The notes: a model not told the origin generated them from the letters alone. Positions 45,874 to 56,307 are shown, counted from the stretch's first letter. The stretch: DNA of 64,000 bases from an uncultured Muribaculaceae bacterium (GCA_947629175.1 CANRCT010000013.1:1-64000), one strand, 5' to 3'. Numbers and translations: made by a program.

Positions 45874-47067
45874 ATGGAGCCGTTATCGTCTGATATCACA
45901 CAATGGATCGCCGACCACGCAGCAGCCGACGTGGCCACTTTGCGGCTGCGTCATCACTCCGACCGCACCCTGATGCACGCGATACTGCAGATTGAGGCAC
46001 GTCGCAAGACCGCCTCCAAGCTTGCCGACACACTAAAGTGTCCGTCATTTCAGTTCCCTGACATGATAGCGGCCGAACAATCGACGTCCGACGCACTCGC
46101 CGCCATCCATTCATCCATAATCGGTGAGGCCGAGATTGTAGCCGACCTGACGTGCGGACTTGGCATCGACACCTTCCATTTCGCCGCATCTGGCCGCAAG
46201 GTGACGGCCATAGAACGCCGCCCAGAGGCAGCCGAGGCGGCCCGGCTCAATGCCCGGGCTCTCGGACTGGCCGAAAGCGTCGAAGTGATCACAGCCGACA
46301 GCACCGAATGGCTCCGGCGCGCCAACGAACGGCACTACGACTGCATATTCATTGATCCTGCCCGTCGCGACACCCTCGGCCGACGCTGTTACAGCCTGGC
46401 CGACTGCAGCCCCGATGTGACCGCATTGCTCCCCACCCTTCGCGATATCACCGGCAAAGTGGTGATCAAGGCATCCCCGATGCTTGACGTCAAAGCTGTG
46501 GCGCATCAGCTGAAGCAGGTAAGCGACATTTATATTATCGGCACAGCCACAGAATGCAAGGAGCTTGTAGCGGTCGTCGACTTCAACATTCTTTCAGAAA
46601 CCCCTTTCACGCTCCATGCAGTCACAGCTACGAAAGGAGGTATATCTCATGTGACTCCGGGAGGGGATCCTCAATCAGCCGATATCGCGACAGCCATACC
46701 CGTCAACGGCATGAAGCTCTACGAACCCTATCCTTCTCTGATGAAGGCCGGCCATTACGGCTGGATTGCCGCAGCATACGGCATGTCTGTTCCCGACACG
46801 AATACTCATCTGTTCCTGTCGCAGGAAGTCACCGAATTTCCCGGAAAGGGGTATGAAATAACAGAGGCCATGAATTTCGACAAACGTTCGATAAAGGATA
46901 TTGCCTCACGTAAGATAAAGGCCAATGTGGCCACACGCAATTTCCCGCTCGACGCTCATGCGCTCGCCCGGCGCCTTAAGATCGCCGAAGGAGGCGAACT
47001 GCGCGTCTACGGTATCGGATGCGCTTCGGGAGGAAACATGATACTCCTTTGCCGGCCATTGCAATAG
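45874..47067 (+). CDS. THUMP-like domain class I SAM-dependent methyltransferase
   Basis: The 397-aa product has a Rossmann methyltransferase core: motif I in VADLTCGLGIDTFHFAASG (near 90), AIERRPEAAEAARLNA next, and the motif IV-like FIDPARRD near 155. A C-terminal THUMP-like part completes it. This family in Bacteroidota is expected to modify RNA, but target and position are unknown. It is divergent from the sigma factor gene and convergent with smpB. Confidence 0.85.
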   Translation: MEPLSSDITQWIADHAAADVATLRLRHHSDRTLMHAILQIEARRKTASKLADTLKCPSFQFPDMIAAEQSTSDALAAIHSSIIGEAEIVADLTCGLGIDTFHFAASGRKVTAIERRPEAAEAARLNARALGLAESVEVITADSTEWLRRANERHYDCIFIDPARRDTLGRRCYSLADCSPDVTALLPTLRDITGKVVIKASPMLDVKAVAHQLKQVSDIYIIGTATECKELVAVVDFNILSETPFTLHAVTATKGGISHVTPGGDPQSADIATAIPVNGMKLYEPYPSLMKAGHYGWIAAAYGMSVPDTNTHLFLSQEVTEFPGKGYEITEAMNFDKRSIKDIASRKIKANVATRNFPLDAHALARRLKIAEGGELRVYGIGCASGGNMILLCRPLQ

Positions 47068-47091
47068 ACCGGCAGCAGGCGGAGTCATACT

Positions 47092-47547
47092 TTATTTTTT
47101 CTGAAACATGCGGGCTATATGACGCTTGTCGTCGCGTTCCTTTATGGCCTGACGCTTGTCGTATTCCTTCTTGCCCCGGCCTATGCCCACCACCATCTTG
47201 GCAAGTCCCTTGGCGTTGATAAACACCTTGAGGGGCACCACAGTGAATCCGGCATCCTTACCGGCCTTCGCAAGCCGGGCTATCTCCTTCTTCTTCAGTA
47301 GAAGCTTCCGGTCGCGGCGAGCCGAATGATTATTGTACGATCCGTAGAAATATTCGGCCACATACATATTCTTGACCCATACTTCACCGTCGCTTACCAG
47401 ACAGAAAGTGTCGGTCAGACCCGCCTTGCCGAGGCGTATCGACTTTATCTCAGTGCCGGTCAGCACTATGCCGGCCGTGAAAGTCTCGGATATCTCGTAG
47501 TCAAAGCGTGCCCGACGGTTGACTATATTCACTTCATTGAGTTTCAT
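47092..47547 (-). CDS. smpB: SsrA-binding protein
   Basis: SmpB binds tmRNA and brings it to stalled ribosomes for trans-translation. From the ATG at 47547 the 151-aa product starts [19 protein letters not shown]. It contains the OB-fold core with [18 protein letters not shown] and the basic C-terminal tail [20 protein letters not shown] needed in the ribosome. The start overlaps the upstream YIP1 stop as ATGA. A longer in-frame start at 47667 would add 40 residues without family support. The tmRNA gene itself is not in the window. Confidence 0.96.
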   Translation of the reverse strand: MKLNEVNIVNRRARFDYEISETFTAGIVLTGTEIKSIRLGKAGLTDTFCLVSDGEVWVKNMYVAEYFYGSYNNHSARRDRKLLLKKKEIARLAKAGKDAGFTVVPLKVFINAKGLAKMVVGIGRGKKEYDKRQAIKERDDKRHIARMFQKK

Positions 47548-48089
47548 AGAATAAGATTGAATAACAGGATGATAAGAAACGGCGGCACTATCACCGTACA
47601 GATCGTGAACGCCATGAACCGGCCGACGCTCGCAGCCCGCACCGCCATATACCTCTCGCCGCGCCAAAGCACTATCGCGGTATATATGCCTAAAAACAGC
47701 ACGAGATCTATGTCGAAAGGCAGACAGTTCTGCACCAGAAGACTCAGAGCCAGCAGCGACTGCCCCATCATCACATAAGTCTGAGTGCGCTTGTCGCTCG
47801 GAATAGAGTCGGTAAACCGGTAAATGTATGTCGACATGAAATGGGTAGCGATGAAATAGCTGACGAAGAAGGCCACAAACTCAATGACCGCCAGACTGAG
47901 CATTTCCACGAAAGTATGCTCCAGATGATATACTCCCTGCATGAACACCGACAATCCCATCGCGACTGTCAGCGGGAAAAAACCGGAGCGTGCCAGCTGC
48001 GAAGGATCGACACCCTCGGCCGAGATATCCTCCCAGCCGCGCGAGGGCGACATTATCAATTGAAACAGTAGTTTTATAAACCTTAACAT
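47544..48089 (-). CDS. YIP1 family membrane protein
   Basis: The 181-aa product starts [22 protein letters not shown], an entry typical of bacterial YIP1/DUF1282 proteins. It has about four or five hydrophobic spans, including [32 protein letters not shown] and the C-terminal [16 protein letters not shown]. The function is unknown. It is cotranscribed with smpB through an ATGA overlap. The -7 box at 48106-48099 lies only 10 nt from the ATG, so the leader is a few nucleotides at most. An upstream start at 48200 is excluded by that box. Confidence 0.85.
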   Translation of the reverse strand: MLRFIKLLFQLIMSPSRGWEDISAEGVDPSQLARSGFFPLTVAMGLSVFMQGVYHLEHTFVEMLSLAVIEFVAFFVSYFIATHFMSTYIYRFTDSIPSDKRTQTYVMMGQSLLALSLLVQNCLPFDIDLVLFLGIYTAIVLWRGERYMAVRAASVGRFMAFTICTVIVPPFLIILLFNLIL

Positions 48090-48098
48090 ATGGAAGCA

Positions 48099-48106
48099 CA
48101 AAGTTA
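48099..48106 (-). promoter_or_regulatory. -7 element of YIP1-smpB
   Basis: TAACTTTG on the minus strand. The predicted start near 48093 leaves about 3-4 nt before the ATG at 48089. Confidence 0.5.
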
Positions 48107-48139
48107 GTGATTTCGGATGGAATTTAGGGATAAACTTCG

Positions 48140-48147
48140 TAAATTTG
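48140..48147 (+). promoter_or_regulatory. -7 element of the DUF5606 gene
   Basis: TAAATTTG matches the consensus and gives a leader of about 26 nt. The sequence 20-22 nt upstream (TTTCGG) is a poor -33. Confidence 0.5.
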
Positions 48148-48178
48148 TGGCCGACATTTGAAACCAATATCAAAAATA

Positions 48179-48610
48179 ATGATTCAGAAAATCCTTTCAA
48201 TCTCCGGACGCCCCGGACTTTTCAAGCTCGTCAATCAGGGCCGCAACATGCTGATAGTGGAATCACTCGCCGACGGCAAGCGCATGCCCGCCTATTCCCA
48301 CGACAAGGTGGTGGCCCTCGCCGACATCTCGATATATACTGCCGATGATGAGGAACGTCCGCTCGTAAAGGTGCTCGAAACCATCAGAGACAAGAACGAC
48401 TCCAAGACTGTCGACGTGAAAGCCATGGGATCCGATGCCGACATCCGCAAGTATTTTGAGACCATACTTCCTGAATTTGACAAGGAAAGAGTCTATACCA
48501 ACGATATTCGCAAAATTTTCAACTGGTACAACTGCCTGATAAAGGCCGGCATCACCGATTTCTCTCTGCCGGAAGCAGAAGCCGAGGGAGAAAAAGTGGC
48601 TGAAGCCTGA
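48179..48610 (+). CDS. DUF5606 domain protein
   Basis: The 143-aa product starts MIQKILSISGRPGLFKLV, has the KRMPAYSHDKVVALADISIYT stretch near 35-55 and ends in a Glu/Ala-rich tail. The family is conserved in Bacteroidota without a known function; the N-terminal half resembles a small SH3-like or KOW-like barrel, which is only a guess. An earlier in-frame start at 48158 adds 7 residues. A stem-loop terminator follows at 48663. Confidence 0.88.
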   Translation: MIQKILSISGRPGLFKLVNQGRNMLIVESLADGKRMPAYSHDKVVALADISIYTADDEERPLVKVLETIRDKNDSKTVDVKAMGSDADIRKYFETILPEFDKERVYTNDIRKIFNWYNCLIKAGITDFSLPEAEAEGEKVAEA

Positions 48611-48662
48611 GAAAGGCTCACTGGCGGCGGATCGCGCTTCGGCCGCCCTTTTCGTGACCACA

Positions 48663-48711
48663 CACCGTGGGATGCCGGGAGACAACATGATCCCGGATCC
48701 CCCGGTGTTTT
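48663..48711 (+). terminator. Terminator after the DUF5606 gene
   Basis: A long imperfect stem: CACCG/CGGTG outside, GGGAT/ATCCC in the middle and CCGGGA/TCCCGG inside, with a 10-nt loop, then TTTTA. Confidence 0.65.
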
Positions 48712-48766
48712 ATGATTAATGACCCGATAAACAATACTGCCGTATGCGGGGTTATTAAAGGGTAAT

Positions 48767-51700
48767 ATGTTTATGAGAGTCTACCCGATGAGGATGTTTC
48801 GGAAAATAACCATGTGGATATTGTCGGTGCTGCTGTTTATAGTCGTAGCAGTGCCGATAGCTCTTTACATACCGGCGGTGCAGGCGTTTGTCAAAGACAT
48901 AGCGCTGAAAGAGGTCAGGAAATCCACCGGCATGGACATTACCGTGCAGTCATTGCGCATTAAGTTTCCCCTGAGGCTGTCGCTGCAGCGCGCCACGGTG
49001 ATCGAATCGACAGGCGACACCATGCTTCGGGCGGGAAATATTGAGCTCAGTGTATCCATGGCTCCGCTTCTCAAGGGCGACATCCGGGTGAATGGCGCCC
49101 GGCTTACCGACGCTTTCTATCAGATGGGCGCGCCCGACTCGGCGATGTGGCTCAGGGCCGACATCCGCGATCTGACTCTCAGCGGAGCTGCATTAAACCT
49201 CAGAAAAGGCATTGTCGACATCGACCGCGCGTTGCTCGACGGCGCAAATGTAAGCCTGATAATCAACGACAGCATATCGACGGAACAGACATCCGACACA
49301 ACCGCCTCTTCCCCTCTCATCATACGCGCGCTCGACATCACCCTGCGCGACATCGGCTACACAATGTCGATGCTCCCCGTGATCGACTCTCTGGGAGCGA
49401 AAATACCCGAAGTCAGGCTCCGCCACGGACTTGTCGACATGGCCTCGCGCACCATCACGGCCGAAAGCCTGACGGCCGATTCGCTCGATGTGGCTTACCT
49501 CACCCCATCGGCCGAATACCTGCATTCGCATCTCCTACCCCCCGATACTATCACTGAGACAGCGGAATCCACTGCCGATTCGCAACTATGGACAGTCACA
49601 GCCGATCATCTCGCGGTCAACGCCCGCAGGGCGCTATATGCCCAGCGCGGCATCACTCCTGCCAAGGGGCTTGATTTCGGCTATATCGAAGCCTCAGGCA
49701 TCGCCATAGAGATAGATTCGCTCTATAATCGCGGCACAAGCCTGAGGGTACCTTTACGCAGTTTCCATGCCTCCGAGCGATCCGGCATCGCCTTACGCGC
49801 CGACGGCACTTTTGCCATAGATACCGCCGGAACGATGAGCGCCCGCCAATTTCGCATCTCAACCGACTTCTCCACTCTCGACATCGACGCTCTACTTGGC
49901 TTCCCTTCCGGACAGGCCTCGACGCTCCCCCTCCGGCTCGAAGCGTCGGCCCGCATAGCTCCTGTCGACATAAAGATGGCTTTCCCGGCACTGGTCCCGA
50001 TGCTTGCATCCGTGCCGGCCGGCTCGGATCTCTCATTAAAAGCCGATATCGACGGGACGACCAGGAGTATTGATATCCACACTCTCGAAGCCACTCTCCC
50101 ACGCATCTTCACCGTCGGCGCTGACGGTCACGTCGATAATCCGCTCGATATAGCCTCCATAGCCGGACGCGTCGACATTTCCGGTAAAATGACAGGTCTT
50201 GACAGACTTAAACCATCGCTTCTTGACGCGAAACTGGCCCGCACCGTCGACATACCGCCCATAGCGCTCAAAGGGCGTGCTGACTTCCGGCCCGGTCTGA
50301 TATCCGGCATCATCAATGCGACCGCCGGCAACGGACACGTAGTAGCCGACGGTTCCTGGCGACAGCGCCAGGAGGGCTATGAGGCGTCGGTGGAACTCGA
50401 ACGTTTCCCCGTGGCTTCATTCCTCCCCGCTCTCGGCCTTGGAGATCTTACGGCAAACCTCACCGCCAAAGGGCACGGCTTCGATCCCCTCTCCCAGTCG
50501 ACTGCCGTATCCGCCCGCGCCGAAATAGGAGAGCTGAATTATCAGGGTGATGAATATTCCGACATAGTCGCTGACCTGCAGCTTGCGAAAGGAGATCTGC
50601 AAGGATACCTGACATCAAACAATCCCGGAGCCATGCTCGATGTTGAACTCCGCGGCACGGCATCGCGCCAAGGATTCACATGGGATGTCGACGGTAACAT
50701 ACATTCCCTTGATCTGCTTGCCTTGCGGCTCACCGACTCTCAGTGCTCCGGTTCCCTGAATATCACCAGTCATGGTTCCATGAGCGGAAACGCTGCTGAA
50801 ATAGACGCCACTCTGTCGGTGGCCGATCTTGACTGGAACCTTGACGGTCACCGTATCACAGCGCCGACCACCGACCTGCGGCTGCTGACCTCCGATTCGA
50901 CCGTCAACGCCTCCGTCGCCTCAGGCGACCTGTCGCTCACTCTCGCCACTTTCTGCGGACTCGACTCGCTCATGGCACGCATGACGGCGCTCCCTGCAGT
51001 TATCGATACCGCCATAACGCGACGCGATGCCGACATAACAGCCATACAGCGTGCGCTCCCCCCGCTCAATGCGATCATGACAGCCGGATCGGACAATATT
51101 CTTTCCGACATTCTGGGCGCCTCCGGCATAGGGTTCAGAAATGCGTCCCTATCCATTAGCAATGATTCGCTGATGAACTTCAACACCCGGATTATCGGTT
51201 TTCAGTCGGGTACCACGCGCCTCGACACCCTGCAGTTCGCAGCAGTGCAGCATGGCAAATATCTCGCGTTCAACGGCGCGCTCAACAATCGTCCCGGCAC
51301 CTTCGACCAGTGGGCTCATGTACGCCTGACGGGATATCTTGCCGACGACCGACTCGCATTGCTGATGCGCCAGCGCGATATCAACGACCGCGAAGGCTTC
51401 TTCCTTGGCGCCAATCTCGCCATGACCGATTCGCTGGCCACACTTCGTTTCGTCCCCTATAGCCCTGTCATAGGCTACAAGAAATGGAAACTCAACGCGT
51501 CAAACTTCATATCCTACAACCTCTACGACCATCATATCGACGCCGATCTTGAGATGGGATCAGGCAACAGCCTGATACGGCTCTTCACCGAGCATACTCC
51601 CGGCTCAACTACGCAGGAGGATCTTATAGTGCAGCTCAAGGATATCCAGATACAGGACTGGCTGACGATATCGCCTTTCGCTCCTCCGGTCAAAGGCAGC

Positions 51701-53605
51701 CTCGGAGCCGACATGCGCCTCAGCGCCGAGAAAGGCACCCTCACCGGCAAGGGCAACGTGAGCCTGAACAATCTGTATTACGGGCGCGACCGAGTGGGTT
51801 CGTTCGATATCGGACTCGATGTGGGCACCGACCGCTCCGGACGTCTCACAGCCGACGCATCCCTTAAGGTCGACTCCATTGAGGTGATCACAGCCGTCGG
51901 CTCGCTCAACGACACTGCCTCGGCGACGCCTTTCCATCTTGATTTCGAGATGATCCGGTTCCCGATGCGTGTAGTCAATCCGTTCCTGCCCAAAAATATG
52001 GCCCGCCTGTCGGGCATGCTCAACGGGCGTCTCGACATCACAGGATCGCTCGCTCATCCCGTATTCGACGGTTATCTCGATTTCGACACTACGGCGGTGA
52101 AAGTAGGGATGCTCGGCACTTCCTTCAGTTTCTCCGAAGAGAAAATTCCCGTTGACAGCTCCGTCGTCAGGTTTGAGAACTTCACGATCAGGGCGGCCAA
52201 CAAAAACCCGTTGGCTATCGACGGCACAGTCGATCTCAGCAATCTCGCCGACATAGCGATGGATCTCAGTCTCAAAGCCAAAAACATGCAGATCGTCAAC
52301 TCCAACCGTCCACGGGGAGCCGATGTCTACGGCCGCGCGTTCATTGATCTTGATGCAACGGTGAAGGGCAACATGCGCTACATGGCTGTCAACGCCGACC
52401 TCAATCTCCTTCCGGGCACAAACGTCACTTACGTCATTCCCGACATGGAGTCAGCGCTCGTGTCGCAGTCGACGGGCGAAATGGTCAAATTTGTCAACTT
52501 CGCCGATACGGCTGCCGTGGCGCAGGCCGACACCCTCGCCCGAAGCACAATGATAGGCCTTGACGCCACCCTTACGATATCGCAGGGATCCACCATCAAC
52601 GTCGACCTCTCGGCCGACGGCAAAAACCGTGCGACCGTGGCCGGCTACGGCACGTTTGACTATACGATGAGTCCCCTCAACGACGGAAGGCTCACGGGAC
52701 GCTTCAACATCAACAGCGGTTTCGTACGGTATACTCCTCCGATGATGTCGGAGAAGAAGTTTGAATTCGACGAGGGCAGCTATGTGGCCTTCAACGGCGA
52801 CATGCTCAACCCCATACTCAACATCCACGCCACCGACCGTCTGAAGGCCAATGTCACCCAGACAGGACAGAACTCACGCCTTATCAACTTCAACGTAGGG
52901 CTGTCAGTCACCAATACCCTGCAGAACATGAATGTGGCATTCGATCTGTCGACCGACGATGACATCACCGTACAGAACGAGCTGTCATCCATGAGCCCCG
53001 ACCAGAGAGCCAATCAGGCCATGAACCTGCTCCTCTACAACACCTATACCGGTCCCGGGACGAAAGCATCCACAAGCCTGTCGGGCAATCCGCTCTACTC
53101 ATTCCTGGCCTCCCAGCTCAATTCATGGGCGGCCCAGAACATCCGTGGAGTCGACATCTCTTTCGGCATCGACCAGTATAATCAGACGACCGACGGAGCA
53201 AGCTCAACTACGACAAGCTACAGCTACCGGGTGTCGAAAAACCTGTTCAACGACCGCGTGAAGATCATTGTCGGAGGCAACTATTCAACCGATGCCGACA
53301 CCGATGAGAACTTCCAGCAGAATCTTATCAACGATATAGCGTTCGAATATATGCTCAACAAACGTGGCACCATGATAGTGAGGATATTCCGTCATACAGG
53401 CTATGAGAGCATACTCGAAGGTGAAATCACGCAGACAGGTGTCGGATTCGTGATGCGCCGTAAGATCAATTCACTCAAGGACCTGTTCAGATGGGCCGGA
53501 CGTCTGCGCCGATCGCTGCTGCATCAGCCCGCGTCAACCCAGGCCCCCGCAGCCGCTCCCTCTCCTGCTGCCCCGGAGGCTGAAACCATCAGGAAACAAC
53601 AATGA
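48767..53605 (+). CDS. tamB: Translocation and assembly module TamB-like protein
   Basis: This 1612-aa inner-membrane-anchored protein has one N-terminal span (about 14-35), an AsmA/DUF748-like first part, a very long beta-rich repeat body that would form a lipid-conducting groove across the periplasm, and a C-terminal TamB/DUF490 domain (about 1180-1560). Family knowledge ties TamB to outer-membrane protein insertion and phospholipid transfer. The stop overlaps the TamL start by 4 nt, so the pair is translationally coupled. The ATG at 48767 gives a positively charged N-terminus; 48788 is another possibility. Confidence 0.92.
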   Translation: MFMRVYPMRMFRKITMWILSVLLFIVVAVPIALYIPAVQAFVKDIALKEVRKSTGMDITVQSLRIKFPLRLSLQRATVIESTGDTMLRAGNIELSVSMAPLLKGDIRVNGARLTDAFYQMGAPDSAMWLRADIRDLTLSGAALNLRKGIVDIDRALLDGANVSLIINDSISTEQTSDTTASSPLIIRALDITLRDIGYTMSMLPVIDSLGAKIPEVRLRHGLVDMASRTITAESLTADSLDVAYLTPSAEYLHSHLLPPDTITETAESTADSQLWTVTADHLAVNARRALYAQRGITPAKGLDFGYIEASGIAIEIDSLYNRGTSLRVPLRSFHASERSGIALRADGTFAIDTAGTMSARQFRISTDFSTLDIDALLGFPSGQASTLPLRLEASARIAPVDIKMAFPALVPMLASVPAGSDLSLKADIDGTTRSIDIHTLEATLPRIFTVGADGHVDNPLDIASIAGRVDISGKMTGLDRLKPSLLDAKLARTVDIPPIALKGRADFRPGLISGIINATAGNGHVVADGSWRQRQEGYEASVELERFPVASFLPALGLGDLTANLTAKGHGFDPLSQSTAVSARAEIGELNYQGDEYSDIVADLQLAKGDLQGYLTSNNPGAMLDVELRGTASRQGFTWDVDGNIHSLDLLALRLTDSQCSGSLNITSHGSMSGNAAEIDATLSVADLDWNLDGHRITAPTTDLRLLTSDSTVNASVASGDLSLTLATFCGLDSLMARMTALPAVIDTAITRRDADITAIQRALPPLNAIMTAGSDNILSDILGASGIGFRNASLSISNDSLMNFNTRIIGFQSGTTRLDTLQFAAVQHGKYLAFNGALNNRPGTFDQWAHVRLTGYLADDRLALLMRQRDINDREGFFLGANLAMTDSLATLRFVPYSPVIGYKKWKLNASNFISYNLYDHHIDADLEMGSGNSLIRLFTEHTPGSTTQEDLIVQLKDIQIQDWLTISPFAPPVKGSLGADMRLSAEKGTLTGKGNVSLNNLYYGRDRVGSFDIGLDVGTDRSGRLTADASLKVDSIEVITAVGSLNDTASATPFHLDFEMIRFPMRVVNPFLPKNMARLSGMLNGRLDITGSLAHPVFDGYLDFDTTAVKVGMLGTSFSFSEEKIPVDSSVVRFENFTIRAANKNPLAIDGTVDLSNLADIAMDLSLKAKNMQIVNSNRPRGADVYGRAFIDLDATVKGNMRYMAVNADLNLLPGTNVTYVIPDMESALVSQSTGEMVKFVNFADTAAVAQADTLARSTMIGLDATLTISQGSTINVDLSADGKNRATVAGYGTFDYTMSPLNDGRLTGRFNINSGFVRYTPPMMSEKKFEFDEGSYVAFNGDMLNPILNIHATDRLKANVTQTGQNSRLINFNVGLSVTNTLQNMNVAFDLSTDDDITVQNELSSMSPDQRANQAMNLLLYNTYTGPGTKASTSLSGNPLYSFLASQLNSWAAQNIRGVDISFGIDQYNQTTDGASSTTTSYSYRVSKNLFNDRVKIIVGGNYSTDADTDENFQQNLINDIAFEYMLNKRGTMIVRIFRHTGYESILEGEITQTGVGFVMRRKINSLKDLFRWAGRLRRSLLHQPASTQAPAAAPSPAAPEAETIRKQQ

Positions 53606-55899
53606 CTATGACCAGAACCCACATAATGCGCTCCCTTGCGGCACTGCTGCTCCTGGCGGTGACTGCATCCTGCTCCACTACCCGGCGGCTTCCGGCCGAT
53701 GAAGTACTCTATACCGGGGTAAAGAAGATCGACATTGTAGTGCCCGAAGGTCAGAAATCCGCCCCGGGACTCGACGATCAGGTGAAGAATGCTGTCAATG
53801 TCGCGCCAAACAACAGCCTCATATCCCCTTATCTGAGATATCCTTTCCCTCTCGGGCTATGGGTCTACAACAACTGGCCGAACCCGCCGAGCGGATTCAA
53901 GCACTGGCTGTATGAGAAGCTCGTGGCCGAACCGGTGCTTATCAGCGACGTAAGGCCCGAAGTGCGCACGAAGATGATCGACGAGATTCTCGACAACAAC
54001 GGCTATTTCAGCGGCACCGCCTCCTATGAGCTGATAAAGGGCAAGAATCCCAAGAAGGCACGCATACTCTACACTGTCAATACAGGAGAAGCCTACCCCC
54101 TCCACTCCGTCGAACTGCTTCCCGACACTACGCGGCTCTACCATCTTATCGACTCAATTGCTCAGGCGGGGACATATCTCAAGCCCGGCAACAGATACTG
54201 CACCGACTCGCTGTCGGCCGAAAGGGTAAGGATCACGAATGCTCTGCGCAACCGCGGATACTATTTTTTCCGGCCCGACTATATCGAATACCTCGCCGAC
54301 TCCACCATCAATCCCGGAAGCATAGCTCTGCGCATGACAATCGCCACCAACATACCGACCGGACTGCTCATGCCATACCGTACAGGAAAAATCACCACAC
54401 GCATTTTCCGTAATAAAGGAGGCGGCACTCCCGACACGATCATGACACGCCGAGGCATGGTCATACAGATGAAACCGTCGCGGCTCCGCAAAAACCTGAT
54501 TCCATCATGCATCGCGTTCAGAGGAGGACGCACATTTTCCGTACGCGACATGAACCGCACACAGACGTCGCTTTCGCGTCTCGGGATCTTCAGCGGCATC
54601 GAGATCAACGTATACCCCGACACCGCATCTTCCGAGAGACTACTCGACGTCGACATAGACTGTACGTTCGACGCGCCTCTTGAGGCATCGCTCGAAGTCA
54701 ACGTCACGTCTAAATCCAATTCATACCTCGGCCCCGGCCTGACGTTCGGACTTACCAACCGCAACCTCTTCGGCGGAGGCGAGCAGCTGTCGCTCAACCT
54801 TACGGGCAGCTACGAATGGCAGACCGGACGCGACCGTGGCAAATCCATATTCAATTCCTACGAGATCGGCCTTACCACCGCCCTCTCCTTCCCCCGCCTT
54901 CTCGCCCCGCGCTTCATACCGCGCTCAAGGCGCGATGTCAACTGGACGCGCATCGCACTCAACGTAGACCTGCTCAACCGGCCCCACTATTTCCGCATGG
55001 CACAGTTCAACGCCTCGTTCAATTACGACTGGCGGCTTAACCGCTATGCGTCCAACACCCTGACATTATACAAGATCACCTATACAAAGCTCCTCAATAC
55101 CACGGCCGATTTCGACTCCGTCATGGATGCCAATCCGGCCATCGCCCAGAGTTTCCGCAATCAGTTCATACCGCAGATCGGCTACTCTTTCGTGCTCGAC
55201 CGGCCGATCGGCAGCGACAATAATATCAACTGGCAATTTTCCGTGCAGGAAGCCGGTGGCATTACCGACCTCATCTATCGGGCAGCCGGCCAGAAAGGAG
55301 AGAAGAAGCTGTTCGGCACGCCGTTCTCTCAGTTCATCAAGGGGCAGACCCAACTCGTCTACAGCCGCCGGCTCTATGGCGACCACTGGCTCGTGAGCCG
55401 CGTGGCGGTTGGAGCCGCCCATGCCTACGGCAACTCCTCGTCGGTGCCCTACTCGGAGCAGTTCTATGTCGGAGGCGCCAACTCTATCAGAGCGTTTACC
55501 GTCAGAAGCATCGGTCCGGGCAGCTATCAGGTGCCGAAAAATCTCATCAACGGATACTTTGACCAGACAGGCACCTTCAAATTTGAATTCAACGTAGAAT
55601 ACCGCTTCCCGATCTACGGCCCTCTTCACGGAGCCGTGTTCTTCGACTCGGGCAACGTATGGCTCCTGCGCTACGACCCGCTGCGTCCGGGAGGCAAACT
55701 GCGAGGGTCCACATTTTTCAAGGATCTTGCCACAGGCACCGGCGCCGGTCTGCGGCTCGACATAGGCATGCTCGTGGTCCGCGGAGATCTCGGAGTCGGC
55801 ATCCATCTGCCATACGACACCGGCAAACGCGGATACTACAACATGCAGTCATTCGGACGATCCCTTGCCTTCCATCTCGCCATCGGCTACCCCTTCTGA
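53602..55899 (+). CDS. tamL: TamL: lipoprotein BamA/TamA family outer membrane protein
   Basis: The 765-aa product has a lipoprotein signal (SLAALLLLAVTASC, lipobox Cys at about 24). POTRA-like domains follow (about 40-390), then an Omp85 C-terminal barrel (about 400-765) whose strands end in an aromatic residue (AIGYPF). The lipidated TamA variant is known from Bacteroidota as TamL. Together with TamB upstream it would build outer-membrane proteins or move lipids. A thioredoxin follows after 66 nt. Confidence 0.9.
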   Translation: MTMTRTHIMRSLAALLLLAVTASCSTTRRLPADEVLYTGVKKIDIVVPEGQKSAPGLDDQVKNAVNVAPNNSLISPYLRYPFPLGLWVYNNWPNPPSGFKHWLYEKLVAEPVLISDVRPEVRTKMIDEILDNNGYFSGTASYELIKGKNPKKARILYTVNTGEAYPLHSVELLPDTTRLYHLIDSIAQAGTYLKPGNRYCTDSLSAERVRITNALRNRGYYFFRPDYIEYLADSTINPGSIALRMTIATNIPTGLLMPYRTGKITTRIFRNKGGGTPDTIMTRRGMVIQMKPSRLRKNLIPSCIAFRGGRTFSVRDMNRTQTSLSRLGIFSGIEINVYPDTASSERLLDVDIDCTFDAPLEASLEVNVTSKSNSYLGPGLTFGLTNRNLFGGGEQLSLNLTGSYEWQTGRDRGKSIFNSYEIGLTTALSFPRLLAPRFIPRSRRDVNWTRIALNVDLLNRPHYFRMAQFNASFNYDWRLNRYASNTLTLYKITYTKLLNTTADFDSVMDANPAIAQSFRNQFIPQIGYSFVLDRPIGSDNNINWQFSVQEAGGITDLIYRAAGQKGEKKLFGTPFSQFIKGQTQLVYSRRLYGDHWLVSRVAVGAAHAYGNSSSVPYSEQFYVGGANSIRAFTVRSIGPGSYQVPKNLINGYFDQTGTFKFEFNVEYRFPIYGPLHGAVFFDSGNVWLLRYDPLRPGGKLRGSTFFKDLATGTGAGLRLDIGMLVVRGDLGVGIHLPYDTGKRGYYNMQSFGRSLAFHLAIGYPF

Positions 55900-55965
55900 T
55901 TGCACGCTCAAGCCAACATTTCGACACTTCAGGCGTTATTACTTAAAACAATTCTAACACACCAC

Positions 55966-56280
55966 ATGACTATGAGCGATTTCAACGAACTTATCAAAGA
56001 CTCCAAGCCGACGCTCGTCGACTTCTTCGCCACCTGGTGTGGCCCGTGCAAGATCCAGGGGCCCATCCTCGAACAGGTCAAGGCATCATTGGGCGATGCG
56101 GTCAACATCATAAAGATCGACGTAGACCGCAACCCCGAGCTGTCGGCCGCTTACCATATACGTTCCGTGCCGACGCTTATCCTCTTCGTCAACGGCGAAG
56201 CCGGATGGCGCGGCTACGGCGTCCATCAGGCCGATCAGCTTGAGGCCAAGCTCCGCGAATTTATCGACAAGGAGAAGTAA
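55966..56280 (+). CDS. Thioredoxin family protein
   Basis: The 104-aa product has the active site FFATWCGPCKIQGP (WCGPC near residue 28-32) and the cis-Pro segment RSVPTLILFVNGE. There is no signal peptide, so it is a second cytosolic thioredoxin; the first is at 5116. Starts at 55966 and 55972 are both plausible; a longer TTG start at 55900 is not. It lies 66 nt after tamL on the same strand with no obvious promoter and ends at a bidirectional terminator, so it is probably cotranscribed with tamB-tamL. Confidence 0.93.
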   Translation: MTMSDFNELIKDSKPTLVDFFATWCGPCKIQGPILEQVKASLGDAVNIIKIDVDRNPELSAAYHIRSVPTLILFVNGEAGWRGYGVHQADQLEAKLREFIDKEK

Positions 56281-56307
56281 TTCCTTCCGCTGACTCAAGA
56301 CAAACTG

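Noticed and set aside
55900-55965. TTG-start N-terminal extension of the second thioredoxin
   Set aside because: The family N-terminus begins at 55966 or 55972, and the extension shows no signal peptide or conserved feature.
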